Shown in pieces: positions 1 to 12,921 of a stretch of 64,000 nucleotides of DNA. The stretch's first letter is position 1. The number at the start of each line of letters is the position of its first letter. The stretch covers positions 6,820,001 through 6,884,000 of the forward strand of contig CAVNZM010000007.1 of the NCBI GenBank assembly GCA_963693365.1. Direction: 5' to 3'. The stretch is from Amoebidium appalachense. Lineage: Eukaryota > Ichthyosporea. The translations under genes and the position numbers were made by a program. Below the pieces are notes generated by a model that searched no databases, was not told where the DNA came from, and worked only from the letters and a program-made list of their open reading frames with translations.

Positions 1-189
1 CGCGCTCGCGTGCGTGAATGTATGAGTGTGCGTGTGTGTGAGGGGCGGGCGGATGGGCGGGGCGCCGGGGGGGGGGGGGGGAGGGGGAGGGGGGAGGGGG
101 GGGAGGGGAGGGGCAGAGGGAAGGGGGCGGAGAGGAGCTTGGGGGAAAGGAAATGTGTGGAAGGTGGCGATAGTGGTGGGATGTTAAGC

Positions 190-302
190 TATAACGGTGC
201 ACAACCATAAAAACACGTTATTGGTGCAGAGCATGAATTACACGCAGACACCAAAAATACAATCAATATAGAACAGAAGCAGAGCCCATGCTCACTAAGG
301 GA
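190..302 (+). repeat. Dispersed G-headed repeat, 3' part only
   Basis: The 3' end contains AAGCAGAGCCCATGCTCA, matching the tail of the better copies at 15.9 kb and 45.8 kb (GCAGAGCCCATCCTCAGGGG type). The upstream part is diverged but keeps the GCA-rich, ATACAATC-like layout. I treat it as a degraded copy. Confidence 0.4.
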
Positions 303-631
303 ACAATGTGTGTGGGGGGAGGGGGAAGGGGGGGGGGGGGGGGAGGAGAGAGATAGACCCGGGGGGGGGGAGGGGGGAAGAGAGAGAGAGAGGCCAAACA
401 CCGAACCACAAAGAACCCTAAAAAAAAGCCTCGATAATGGGGGTGCCCCCTTCTCCCCCCCCCCCCCCCCCCCCCCCCCCCCCACCCCCACCTGCCCCCC
501 TTTTCCCGGCCCTGAGTTGAGCTCAGGCTCTCGAGCAGCTTGCCAACACAAAACCACGGAATATTCTAAAAAGGCATCGTGCAAGGCTTCAAACCAAGGC
601 ATCTGCAAAAGTTGTCAAAGAAGGGAGAGCT

Positions 632-667
<36 letters not shown>

Positions 668-754
668 GGCAGGAGCGTTGGGCAAGTGAGAAAGAAGGAT
701 AAGGGCAATGGCGGTCAATGATTGGGATAGAAGGTGATGGGAAAAGGGGGAGAA

Positions 755-793
<39 letters not shown>

Positions 794-2379
794 AGAGGAA
801 GGGAAGAAGAGAAAGAGAAAAATGTGTGATAAAGAGAGAGAGTGTGTGTGAGGTAAATGTCATGGGATGAGATGTGCAGAGTCTGGGTGGGCTTAGTTGC
901 AAGAACAACACGTCTCCTTTGTTCAAGCATTCACACTTCAAATCCGGGTTTAGAGAGAGCCCAAAGTGCCAGCAGAGCACGGTGGAGATGGTGGAAGAAG
1001 GATGGGAGGGAGTGCGGTCTGGTTTCTTAGAAACATTCTTCGGCTTGTTGAATAGAGAGGGTGCATTGACGTCAAGGAGAGCACAAGGAGAATTCAGGAG
1101 GGATGGGGGAAGGGGGGGGGGCAGGGGGGAGGGGGGAGGAAGGGGGGAAAGGGGGGAGACAACGATGTCTTAGTTTGAGCATCTGGCACAAAAGGAAAGT
1201 CATCTAAGCACCACAGCTCCACTGAAACTGCGACCTACCATCCATGTTGGCACACTGGTCTCACAAACGGATTCACTCTGCTGCAGCCCGGCCCATTCTC
1301 CCCCACACAACACCCTCTTTGGTGGCTTGAGAGCAGTAAACGCCAAAGCTCATCACAAAGATCGAAACATGGGACACCTTCTATGTGTAGCCAACCCCCA
1401 AGTTCAATACCAACTCATCGAAATGAACGTGTAAAACATCCTATAAGAAACAAACATAAATTGCTCTACATATAGGCCCCTCTGAAGGTCACAACGTTCG
1501 GTTTTCGAGGTGTCACGGTGTCGCACCAAAACTTTGAAATAGAGCAAGTTCTAGGGAATCTTGCGGTTTTGCTATATTTGGGTAGCTTTATAGCCAAAAA
1601 TGGCTAACGCAACCCCCGGTCCGGTCGACGGTCAGGGGGGCGGATATATCTCGACGTATATCCGGAACCCATAAAAGCTCTGGGCGAGATACCAAAAACA
1701 ACGCACAATTGTTCGAGCTGTTTACCACCTGTGCATGCAGCCGTATGTAGCATGCATAAGCTTTATGACTAATTTATGCATGTAAATATAATCTCTTACT
1801 GCTTTACTACCTACCGGTCATAATCAAACATCAAAAGAACGGTTCCGCAAGTAATATTATAGACCGTCACGTGGTCTCAGACACATTTCGAATTCGGTTT
1901 GAGATATTCTCAGCGAGGAACACGTGAACAGGGGTTGTGCACACGAACTCGCAACAGCGTTTATAAGAGAATGCATCTGTGCTGGGCTTGAATAGCCCCA
2001 ATATCCAATTTTTTTTTAAAGCGCAAATGCAGACAAGCAAGCCATGCCTGCCATGCCACCCGGAGTGTGGCCCATCAGTGCGCAGGTAATGCAGCTTGCG
2101 CCCATATGTATAATTCAGTGTGAACTACATAAAAGTTTCGCGAATATGCCGCATGTGTATGTGTGTGCGCACGCTTGCGTACCCAGCAACGATGCGTAAT
2201 AGGATGTGCGTGCCTGTATGCGTGTGTGCAGGTGTGCATGTGCATGTGCATGTGCCATGTGCCATATGGACGCTTGCCCTGGTGCGATAATTTACAAAAG
2301 CCTACCTACATATGCTATTATGCAATCTGAGGTGCCGCTGGCTGGGTTGGTGTGTATGTGTGTGTGTGGGGGGGGGGGG

Positions 2380-2415
<36 letters not shown>

Positions 2416-3136
2416 TCATCTAATTGGGTGAAGATCTCAAAAAAAGTGGTTATTTGGAGAGATTCTTCAGAACAAGTACATATCACTTCTCGGCTCGATT
2501 GCATATGCAACTTTAAGACTTTTCCCTATCAAAGGGGAATGTAAATTCACAACTTGCTATAGAAGGCTAATATTTTTTATTAATTATTCACAACCTACTA
2601 TCTCATAAATGATAAATCTACAAGAACATCCACACGTATCGTACATCAAATTCACATCATTAACGTTCAATAATTCACCACCACTCAGGTACATAAATTC
2701 ATCACCTAGCTACCAAAAACAAATTCATAGCATCGCACATTGAAACGAATTCCAAAAGACCGGCTCACTAAGTTAACGACATAACAGTCAAACTTCATGG
2801 GCTAAAGACACCTCATTGAAAATTTTTATCACGACTTTCACTTACAACAGGCTGTGGGTTTTCTACAGACATGTTCCATCTTCAGAAATCTCAATCTAAA
2901 GCATCAACATTCGGGGAAGAAAATAAAAAATACGAAAGCAAAAACATTCTGCCTGCACCTTCTACCCCCCCCCCCCCCCCCCCCCCCCCCCTTCCCCTCC
3001 CCCTCCCCCCTGTCCCCTCCTCGCCCCCGCCTTTCGCCCCCTTCCCCCTCCCTCTACCATCATCACCGTGGCATCACACACCACACACAAAGGCACTCAC
3101 GCGACACATGCACACACACGGGCACCAGCCCCCCCC

Positions 3137-3283
<147 letters not shown>

Positions 3284-3678
3284 TTGCAACCTCTTCCCAG
3301 CCATCCAAATTGCGGCGCAAACATGCAAGCCACGCACAGAATTCCCCACTAACATTTGAAACACATTCACAGATAATAACATATACAACACCGGGTTCCC
3401 GGAAAAGAAAAAAACATGAAAGAATTTATAGACAATACGATAAGAAACCGAAGAGAAAAGCATTAACAGAATGAAGCCTGTCACAGTAGAAGTCAACAAA
3501 ACAGCGTCTTTAGGTCACACCGACTCCAGGCCCCGGTTGTCACCTAATGGAAGAAACAAGAGGGTGATTGGTTGGTCCAAGGTCCCGGGGGAATAATGAT
3601 CGTGAGACATACACGTACGTTCACTTGAGTTGCTTGTGTGCTTGCTGGTGTGTATCTGTGCATCATCTGTCTCCTTCC

Positions 3679-3679
3679 C

Positions 3680-3737
<58 letters not shown>

Positions 3738-3750
3738 AAAAAAAAAAAAA
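3679..3750. repeat. C tract joined to A tract
   Basis: About 48 C residues are followed directly by about 23 A residues. The same Cn-An order recurs at 15.2, 35.9, 46.2 and 49.3 kb. Confidence 0.9.
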
Positions 3751-3864
3751 CAAACACCAACCAAACAACCCCCACCTCCCCGACCACACGTTTTACACAC
3801 ACAGACATCACTGGAAGGGGAGGGGGATGGGGGGGGGGGGGGGGGGGGGAGGGGGGGGACTCAC

Positions 3865-5424
3865 CGGTGATAGTCGTCTTCGATTGTTATGACGGCAGGC
3901 GCGCAGTACGCACATTGGCACGTGACCTGGGACGTATGGTCGCACCCGATTGGGTCAATATCATCCAGCCACTCATCCCACGGTCTCCTTTCTCCCGCAC
4001 GGCTCAACCTATCCCTCAGCGCCCGCTCTGCCCGTAACCACGCGCCCAAAGCCGACCCGCCTTTCTCGGATTTTTGGGTTTCCTTTACCGGATTTTCACC
4101 TATTTCCCTCCCACTGTCATTCACATTCACGGGTTTACATTCGTCGACAACAATCTTTCCAGATGACGGAATCCCATTTTTACCGACAGTAGGTGCAACG
4201 TCCGATTCCGTCGACTCAATTTTCGGCTCAATTTTGGGGGGTCCAAGCGGGTGGGTGGTATCATTTACACTGCCGTTGCTCACAGGGGGGGTTTTTTCAG
4301 CCATCATTTTGCTCTTTGCCAGAAGCTGCATTACCTTTTCCTTCCTCGCCCGTTTCACGCTCACATCCACGCCCTTTCCTTGTCCCTGCCCCTGCACCTC
4401 TGCACTCAAGGCACGGGCCACACCCATATCCACATTCTCCACCCCTTCCAGCCGCTCCTCCTCTCCACCACTACCGCTCCCACCCGTCACATTTACATCC
4501 ACCGCACCCGTTTCCGTTTTTCCCGATGAAAAAACGGTTGCCGTCGTTGTCGCAGGTGTCGGCACCGGTGTGGCAGCGATCGCCGTCGAAGCCAAAAACC
4601 CGTATTTTTTATCGCGTTTCCGCAAAGCCGCCTCGATTTGGCCTATGGCGACATGTGCGGGGCTGGCAGGGGAAGACGGTGGATCACATGACCAGGACAC
4701 AAACACCACGTGACAACCCACCCGAACAATAAGTACTGCTTGCACATACAGGGCCAATAGAGCGTCCGATCGGCACAATCCCATGTCCCCCTTGGCGTCG
4801 ACGGCGTATTCCGGAAAGACGATCACCACCGCGCGCGATCCGTGAAACCGGTCGACCAATGGATTGTCGCCGTCGCGAAGCAATTCGCCCGCCTCCTCCA
4901 ATGAAATAGTCTCAACCGTCGGTTTCTTTGCGCCTGGCTCGTTCTGCGTCGACTTTCCTTTCCCACGTGCAGCGAAAAACGAAGAATTTGTAGGCATCGG
5001 CAGTGTCTCCTCCCCTTCCCGCGATCTTAGTACCACCGTCAACGAAATGAGCAACCAATAACGCAAATGTAAACGCTGTTTCGACGCTAGAGACCAACGC
5101 GACGTGGGCGTTGTTTTCGATCCCCGCGACGGATATCGCGACGTACGAAGTAAACTGGGCTGTGCTGGTTTTCTTCGACAGAAAATCGTTCGCGTGCACA
5201 CAGAACACGGAAAATGTTCCCCCCCCGCCGCTGCCGCCGCCGCCACTGCCGTTCATTGGTGCGGACTGCTGCCCGCCGCGTCCCGATATGGTTATTGACG
5301 ATGGATTTGGTTGGCTGCCGTGGCCGTTTAGGTGCCTGATGCGGTTGAAGACTACTCTCTTGTTGTCCAGTCGATGGTGGAGGGAGAGATGGACAACGGC
5401 AACCTCGACGGTGCCCCGTAGAAT
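3865..5424 (-). CDS. Large exon of an unrecognised protein
   Basis: Read on the minus strand, an acceptor (TTATCGCAG) precedes the exon at 5424, and a strong GTGAGT donor follows it at 3864. The first part, in phase 0, includes VEVAVVHLSLHHRLD, a Gly-Ser linker and FSVFCVHANDFLSKK, with a hydrophobic run around HVALVSSVETAFTFALLVAHF. The second part is in another frame and includes ETISLEEAGELL, AVVIVFPEY and LLALYVQAVLIVRVGCHVVF, then an acidic, low-complexity tail ending CQCAYCAPAVITIEDDYHR. The two frames differ by +1. A 76-nt intron (4958-5033, GT...AG) would join them in phase; a one-base insertion is the alternative. I do not recognise a family. The exon may continue the gene at 6.7-12 kb, and the perfect donor shows that coding continues towards lower coordinates. 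Confidence 0.6.
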
Positions 5425-5560
5425 CTGCGATAATTGTAATGTCAGCAAAATGGTTTTGTTTCCATGGCTAATATTAGATGTTGTGTGTGCGTGCGTGTGT
5501 GCGTGCGCGCATGTGTGCATGGGTGGGTGTGTTGTTGGGGGGGTGGGGAGGGGAAGGGGG

Positions 5561-5810
5561 GAGGGGGAGGGAGGGTGGGAGGGAGGGAGGGAGGGAGGGA
5601 GGGAGGGAGGGAGGGAGGGAGGGAGGGAGGGGGAGGGGGGAAAGGGGGGGAGAGAGAGAGAGAGAAAGAGAGAGAGGGGGGGGGGGGGGGGGGGGAGGGA
5701 GGATGGGCGGGAGGGAAGGGGATTGTGAGGTTAAGGGGCAGGGCCGATGGCCCGTTAGTTTTGAAAGACAATTATGAGAAAGGGCAGGGAGGTGGAGAAA
5801 ACACCAGGGG

Positions 5811-5891
<81 letters not shown>
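5561..5891. repeat. GGGA array, GA-rich, G tract and (GT)n block
   Basis: A GGGA tetranucleotide array (about 5561-5632) leads into (GA)n, a G tract near 5680-5694, and a (GT)n array at 5813-5891. It lies between minus-strand exons and is probably intronic. Confidence 0.9.
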
Positions 5892-5892
<1 letters not shown>

Positions 5893-5894
<2 letters not shown>

Positions 5895-6015
5895 CGGGGG
5901 GGGGGGGGGGGTAGTAGGATGTGTTACAGAGTACGAAGTACACATTCACGACGAGCAACAAATGCACATTGCAAAGCACAATAAAAATCAAAGCTATGCA
6001 TCATAGGCATAAGGA
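5893..6015 (+). repeat. Dispersed G-headed repeat copy
   Basis: A G tract at about 5897-5911 is followed by GATGTGTTACAGAGTACGAA and GTACACATTCACGACGAGC, then an ATTGCAAAGCACAAT block and a TATGCATCATA block. The order matches the copies at 15.9 kb and 45.8 kb; the GCAGAGCCCAT tail is not clear here. A (GT)n array precedes the G tract. Confidence 0.7.
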
Positions 6016-6257
6016 AGCTGGGGGGGGGGAGGGGGGGGGGAGGAGAAAGGGCGCGAGAAGGGGGAGAACAGGGGGGAGGAGGAGGAGTTTGCGGGGGGAG
6101 GGGGGAGGGGGGTTGGGGGTTGGGGGTTGGGGGGGGGGGGGGGGTGAGGCTGAGAGGTTAAGGGAAAGGGCTGATAGAAGGGTGGTTTTGTTAACAGGAG
6201 GAAAGGGAGGGCCGGCAGGCCGATCGGCAGGCAGGCAGGCAGGCAGGCACGATTGAT

Positions 6258-6356
6258 CAAGGCGGCAAATCTACAAAGACCATTCAAATGCGTAGCGCTA
6301 TTCAAAAGTATGTAGAAGACCCCTTCCGCCTCTCGTGTTAGCTCTGCCATCTCGAG
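6258..6356 (-). CDS. Possible small exon between two large minus-strand exons
   Basis: On the minus strand, TTATTTGCATAG precedes an open segment starting LEMAELTREAEGVFYILLNS and continuing NGLCRFAALINRA. It is in phase 0, the phase left by the donor at 6754. The low-coordinate border is not defined by a clear donor before the CAGG repeat at about 6215-6250. The peptide looks like an amphipathic helical segment. It is a candidate only. Confidence 0.35.
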
Positions 6357-6514
6357 CTATGCAAATAATTAAAAAGATGACGAGGTCTGATCTACCAATC
6401 ACATCGGCCCATGTAAAGATTCCGAGCTCAACCCTGTAGCCTGTGTGTACCGGACCAGAGACAGGAACTTGGGCCACGCAAGCACGCCCACAGACACATA
6501 CACGATTACACACA

Positions 6515-6548
<34 letters not shown>

Positions 6549-6660
6549 ACCCCAACCTCAACCTATCTCCCCCCCATTCCCCCCCCCTCCCCCCCTTCCC
6601 ACCTCCAACCCCCCACCCTCACCCCACTTACCCCCCCCCCCCCCCCCGCACCCAACCCTC

Positions 6661-6715
<55 letters not shown>

Positions 6716-6754
6716 ACACCCACCCCTATCCGGCCCGCCCACCCGCCCACCCAC

Positions 6755-9455
6755 CTTCACAGGCCACCAAAATGCAACATTCGGCACACGCACGTTCGTT
6801 GTCACCAAACCCATAACCCGTCCCAACCGGCCCAAGACCGTATCAAACTTATCATGCATCTTATACATCTCCTGCTTCTCTCTCACCACCGTCACCCTCT
6901 CCTCCCTCCCGGTTCCTTCGACACTTGCCCCTCGTACACGTGCTCTCTCCATCACAACATCGCCAACGTTCATCGAAAAAACCCGCAACAGCTCCCGCGA
7001 AAACCCCGCAAACGCCGTGGATATCTGGGTCCCCGCATCGGGCCGAGGAACAAGAACCCCCATACGCGAAAATTCCGACATCAATATTGGATAAAGCGAC
7101 ATAACATTGCCACAGAAATGCAGACCCATCACACTTAAGAGATAATCCGGATAGTGGTGCTCTTCCACCTGATCTTCAGCCAATAGCGCGTGTGCGCCCA
7201 AAATAACCAGGCCCAACTCCCCGAAAGCCGACTTTAAGGGCTCCACGCTCCGCGTCTTAACCATCCGCAGCACCAGATCCTTGGGCGTGATCCTCTCCCA
7301 ATCATCCGGCGCCGTTTCAGACCCGATCGACCTTGTGCTCTCCCGCCGCACCCGCTCGTTACCACCCGTCGAGATGTCGAGTCGTTCCCGTTTCCTATTG
7401 GGCGGGCTGGGGCTCCTACTTGCATTCCGTCCCCCTTTCCCCACAATTTTCGATCTCACACCTCCACTCCTACTCCTACTCCTACTCCGGCTCCGACTCC
7501 TACTCCGGCTACGGGAATGCGACGAACGATTCCTCCGGCTTGGGGACCGACTGCGCCCCCTCCTACCATATTTGGAAGGTGACGGGGACCCCCTTCCCAC
7601 GTGTGACCGGCTGTGGCTCCGACTCCGACTGGGACTTCGGCTTCGGGTCCGACTCCGACTTTTGCTGCTCCTTCCCTCCCGATCCTGTCTCGATCTTGGC
7701 CGATTAGGACTTCTCGGGGTCTGCAGGCTCCCCGATCCGGCGCCCGATTGCACGATCTCGTTGGTGGGTTGTGTGATCGACGCAGCGACGCCAGTGAAAG
7801 GCACACCGTCGGCGTTGTCGGATTCGCGATCTCCCGTAATCAACTCCATCGGGGTGGGTTCCAAGGGGTCATAGGCGTCCACAATTTCGGTGGAAGGGGG
7901 AAGGGCAAGTAGGGCCGGTGGCGGGGGCAAAACCCGGAACTGGGGTTCATCCTCGTCCGAATCGGTAAGATCGTACCCTTGATCTTCCACCGATCTCGTC
8001 ATTGCGGGTTCAGTTGGCGGCGCATCGCCCTGTGCGATTGGAGCAGTTTCGGGCTGCGGCGGCACCGATGGCTCGGATTTTAAGAATTTGCTCCAAATAT
8101 TTGGTCTTGATGGCCGCTTTGCCGTTGCCGATTTAACCGGAACCAAATCGGTACACGTCGTAGCCGTGGGGGTCTCGGAGGGGGGGGTTTGTGCAACCAA
8201 AGACCCCGAAATTTCCGTTGTCTCATTGGCTGCCGTCGAGGGGTTGTTTGGGTTCACATCCCACTTCTCCGCTCGGCTCTTTGTCCTTTTTCGAACCCTG
8301 GGTTCCGTTGCAACGGCCGAAGGCTCAGGGTTAGAATCCCCATTTCCAGCAGCGGCACCAGCGACAGGGTTTGAAACACCCTGGGTTTCGTTGACTGCGG
8401 TGTTGGTGGTGGTGGCGGTGGTGGTGGCGGTGGTGGTGGCGGCGGCGGGTTGGGGATAAGCGGCGGGATAGGGGTAAAACTGAGCATAGTATGCATTCCA
8501 ACTTGCTTCGTGCTGCTGTGCGACACCATATGCATAGCATTGCTGCAAGTATTGTTGGTACTGCTGGTGAAGGGCGGTGGTGGGGTCGGTAGGCGTGGAT
8601 TGGGGGGGGTCCTTGGGGGGGTTCATGGTCGCCGTAGGTGCCGTAGAACGCGGGGGGTTGTTGCTGTTGGTGTCCGTGGGGGTAGTGAGGGTGGTGGTGG
8701 TGGGGGGGGGGGTTTAAAGGATAGTGTGGGTAGTGGTGGGGGTGGTGGTGTTGGGGAGGGTAGTGGTGCTGTTGTTGGTATTGGGGTGGGTGTGGTGGTG
8801 GTTGTTGATATGCATGCGGGTCGGAACTGAACTGCACCCCCGGTTGCGAATTTGAGCGACTGGGTGGGGGTCCATGACTGGGGGGGTCACCACCCGGTGG
8901 TTTTGGTTGGTCTCCCCCCGCTGGTTTTGACGCTAGCCTCTGCAGAATCCGTCCGATCGACTGGCTCGTTTCTTCAATTGTCGTCTCTTGAAAATTTGAT
9001 CGGTGGAAGCGGGGGGGTTGGTCCTGTGTCTTTGCTTGTGTTTGATTGGTCGCATTTCCCGTATTTTCCAAATTTCCATTGGGGGTAACCGCCCATATTT
9101 GAACACTTGCCGCCGTTTTTGATTCGTCCCCTGATGCCGGATTGCTATTGGTCGATGGCAGCAATGGTTGCTTTTGCCCCGCTTGGACCCCCCCTGTAGA
9201 ACTTTTCCCCCCGTCAGCGGCGGCCCTGGTGGCCTGAATACTCCGTGTGAAGGCCTCGACGTCGGTGGGAGTCCAATAAAGTTGCTGGCTGACGTGGGCC
9301 ATACGGGAGGAGTGGGGGGATGCATACAGGGCTAGAAATTCACCAATCACATCGTGGGATTGTTTCTGCTGAACGATCATTTCGTGCAGACGATGCAGAC
9401 CCAAAATCATGGAATTGGAGTCGAGCCCAAGTGCGGACAGTGGCTGGCACTCTTC
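6755..9455 (-). CDS. RS-rich, Pro/His/Gln-rich protein, main exon
   Basis: The exon starts after a TTCCGACCACAG acceptor (9456) and ends at GTGAAG|GTGGGT (6754). Its start, EECQPLSALGLDSNSMILG, is phase 0 and fits the donor of the 11.2 kb exon. In order it encodes a helical segment (LHRLHEMIVQQKQSHDVIGE), a charged linker, a long Pro/His/Gln/Tyr-rich segment, a Gln/Tyr/Ala segment, a basic patch RVRKRTKSRAEKWDV, and an acidic DLTDSDEDE. A long RS domain (about 7450-7720) follows, then a C-terminal globular part with WERITPKDLVLRMVK and VPNVAFWWP. RS domains are usual in splicing and mRNA-processing factors, so a nuclear role is an inference; I do not recognise the family. The reading frame changes by +1 near two G runs on the plus strand (8602-8609 and 8615-8621). 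Confidence 0.7.
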
Positions 9456-9670
9456 CTGTGGTCGGAAAAAGGGGCGGGAGGGGGGAGGGAGGAAGGAGAA
9501 GGTGGAGGGGGGAGGAGGAGGGAGGGAGAGAGGGGGGAAGGGAAGGAGGTAGGGGAGGGGGGAAGGGAAGTAGGGGCAGGGGAGGGAGGGAGAGAATGAA
9601 GAAGGGGAGAGGGAGGGAGGGAGGAAGGGAGCAAGAGAGGGAAGAGAAGAGAGTGAAAAGGGGGGATGAG

Positions 9671-9711
<41 letters not shown>

Positions 9712-9879
9712 GGTGGAAAGGCACATTAGGAGAGTCAAAACGAAGAGCTCTGTACAGGTAGATACAGCACGCTGACCATAAGATCGAGAACAATCAGAAC
9801 GCGCGGGGCGCAGTCAGGGATGAGGCCTCTGCTCCGTTTTTTTCCGGACAGAAGGACAGGCAGGTGGTGGTGGTGGGAT

Positions 9880-9935
9880 GGGGGGGGGGGGGGGGGGGGG
9901 GGGGTTTGAATGTGTCATGAAGTACGAAAGGGGGA
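9880..9935 (+). repeat. Dispersed G-headed repeat, head only
   Basis: A G tract is followed by TTTGAATGTGTCATGAAGTACGAA and then by a new G-rich tract. It matches the first 25 bp of the body of the copies at 5.9 and 15.9 kb. Confidence 0.55.
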
Positions 9936-10232
9936 GGGGGGGGGGGGGGGAAGGGGGAGGGGGTGCATGTGGCCAAATGTGCACACAGGACTCACTGAGC
10001 TCTCGAGAGTCCCCAAAGATTGGGTGACAATGATGTACATGCAGAAAAAGTTTAAGCGGGAGCTGGGAGAGAAATAAGGGGCATATTGGAAGAAGGACGG
10101 GACGGGGAAGGGGGGGGAAGGGGGGGGGAGGGGGGGGGGGGGGGGGGGGGGAGGGGGGATTGGGATGGTGTGTGTGTGTGCGTGTGCTTAAGGGGAAGGG
10201 GAGGGGGGGGGGGGGGGGGGGGGATGGCAAAA

Positions 10233-10263
<31 letters not shown>

Positions 10264-11234
10264 TAAGAGAGAAAGGCTGTATGTGTGTGGATTTTGGAGA
10301 GGTAGGTGAGGGGAAGGCGGGTGAAGCAAGAGAAAAAGACACGGATTGGACGGGTGTGTGTGAGTTTTGTGTTTGCTTGTGGGAAGAGAGAAGGAGGAGG
10401 CTGTATGTATGGCAGTTTTAAATTGTACAGAATACAACCCACACCACTCCGTTCCTTTAGACCCCCCTCGTCTCTCCTTGCCCCCGTCCCCCCCTCCCCT
10501 TGCCCCCTTCCCCCCCTCCCCCCCCCCCCCCCCCCCCCCCAAACACACACACACACACACACCACCCTACTCCAACCACCCAGTCCAAGTACCCACCATC
10601 CCCCGCTAACCCACCCTCACATGTTACCCAATTCAATCCCCCCAACTAACCATTCGAACCAACTTCCCACTCATCCACCTCTCACCTACACCCCAACTCC
10701 AACACCCAGCCACCCACTCACCATCTCACCAACACCCATTCACTCAGCTACCCACTCCAGACCCCTGCTCACCCATATCCCCCCCCCCCCCCCCCCCCCC
10801 CTGCTCCCTTCCCCTCCCCCCTCCCCCCCCTTAAAAAAAAATAAAAAATAAAAATAAGAAAGGGGAAAAAGCTACCCATCTACCCACCCACTCCGACCTC
10901 CACCGTCCACTCCGATCCCCCCCCCCCCCCCCCCCCCCCCCCCTCGATAACAACCACCACTACCACCACCACCACCACCATCACCCATCCACCCCATCAC
11001 CGACTCATACACAAGAAAACCACCAGCAGCACAAACAGACCAATAGCTACAGATCAGGAGTGCTGCCTATTTCCGGGGGAGGAGGGGGGAGGGGAGGGGG
11101 GGGGGGAGGGGAGGGGGGGGGAGAGGGGGGAGAGTGGTGTGTGGGTGGGTGGGGGGAGGGGGGGAGGGGGGAGAGTGGTGTGTGGGTAGGTGGGGGGAAG
11201 GGGGGAGAGGGGGGAGGGAGAAATAACAACCCAC

Positions 11235-11957
11235 CTTCCACAATGCCGGCTCCATGCCATAAGTCCACTTGACCGTGCAGTAGGCAGGCACAGTCCTCAC
11301 CACCTTTGGTAAATCAGCAGAAACCGTCGGAAGAGCATACCACGCCGCCGCCGCCGCAGCGCACAAATGTGGGTTTGGGGCCATTTCCAATATCGCGCCG
11401 GCGGGAATATGGTGCAAATTCCCCACACGAAACGACGTGTGAAGGTGCATTACAAGCAGGTGGCCCCTCTGGTGGGCGGAAATGGCAGTGATGTGGTACT
11501 TGCCGTACTGCAGGTGCGGCGCGTAAAACAGCCCAGTATCGGACGGGAGCGAACGCATAAATCCGGCCGCCTCCGTCATATTGCATATTTCCAGCGCCCG
11601 CGCCGTTGTGTCTATCGCCACCCGGCAGAGTTCACCGATTGTCAACCCCGGGTTTGTGGGTATGTACACGGGGGGCATGTGCATGAAATATGCACACAGT
11701 GGTCGTACAAGCACATGGGATGCCCCTTCGGCCGCTTTTGAAGTGACGCATAGCGGACGTTTGAACAGAACAACCTTAGGAACCCCCTCCGCTGGGCCGG
11801 AGCTCGAAGTTTTGTCGGTGGGAGTGGGCGGGTTTGGCGAAATTTCAAGGTAGTGGTACAGGCGGAAATGGAGGTTTTGGGTGCGGGCGTTGATTTTGTT
11901 GCAAACTTGAGCAAGGTGCACGAAGTCAGCAAGGGAGTTGCATGGCGGATTCGACTC
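11235..11957 (-). CDS. Internal exon of the RS-protein gene or its neighbour, unrecognised
   Basis: A 723-nt minus-strand exon (241 codons) runs from a CTCAACTCACAG acceptor at 11958 to a CTGTGGAAG|GTGGGT donor at 11234. It is open throughout and phase 0 at both ends, so it joins cleanly to the 9455 exon. The peptide starts ESNPPCNSLADFVHLAQVC and contains LVRPLCAYFMHMPPVYIP, ARALEICNMTEAAGFM, LFYAPHLQYGKYHITAIS, an Ala run (LCAAAAAAWYALP) and CTVKWTYGMEPALWK. It looks like a folded domain, not low-complexity sequence. I do not recognise it. Upstream exons must lie above 12 kb, but the repeats there hide them. Confidence 0.65.
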
Positions 11958-12890
11958 CTGTGAGTTGAGGAGGGATGTTAGTATGCGATATGTGGTGGTG
12001 TGTGTGTGCGTAGGCAGGGGGGGGGGGGGGGGGGGGGGGGGGAGGTGTGTGCGTGTATGCATGTGTGCGTGTGTGCGTGCATGTGCTTGAGTGTGTGTAA
12101 GTGTAAGTGTGTGTGTGCTTGCGCGTGTGGGTGCACGCCTGATGTGTGTGTGTGTGTGTTTGTAAAGTATTTTTTCGAAAATGAAAGTGGAAAGGCGGGG
12201 AAGGGGGAGAGAGAGGTGGGGGGGGAGAGAGAGAGAGAGGCCGGGGTGGGGTGGGGGGGGGGGTGGGGTGGGGGGAGCAGCAAGGGAGGGGGGGCAGGGG
12301 GGGGGGGGGGGGGGGGTTGCACAAGTGTCCACGGGTAAGGGTTTTACCCCGGGGGGAGGGGGGATGGAGAAAATATTGGAGGGTAGGGGTGGGAGTGGGG
12401 GTAGCAGGAAAGGGAGAGACAGCATACAAAACCCAAACATCTGCCCCAGACCATATACACCCCTATTGCTTGGGAAATGTAATCACATCCTCATCCCTCC
12501 TCCTTATTCCCCCCTTTCCCCTCCCACTATCAACCGCATATGTCCCTTCCCCCCCCCCCCCTCCCATCCCCCCGCCCCCTCCCCCCACCCCCTCCCCTCC
12601 CCCCGCCCTCCCCCCCTTCCCCTTCCCCCTTCCCCTCCCACCTCCACCCCGGGCTCCCAAAGTCCCATTCTTGAACTTCCAAGTCTCTGCGTGTTCCCTG
12701 CGTGTTTTATATGGTAGTGCTTGGTGTCATCCCTCTCACCTCATTCTCTCCCCCTTCGTGCATGTGTATGTTTTTGCGTTTAAATTCGAGTTTGCACGCA
12801 AAGCCTGCACATGTTGTAACGTCTTCAGGTGCCAAGGGCAAGTGCCGACAATAGTAACACAGGGAGGGGAGGGAGGGAGGGTGTGTGTGT

Positions 12891-12921
<31 letters not shown>

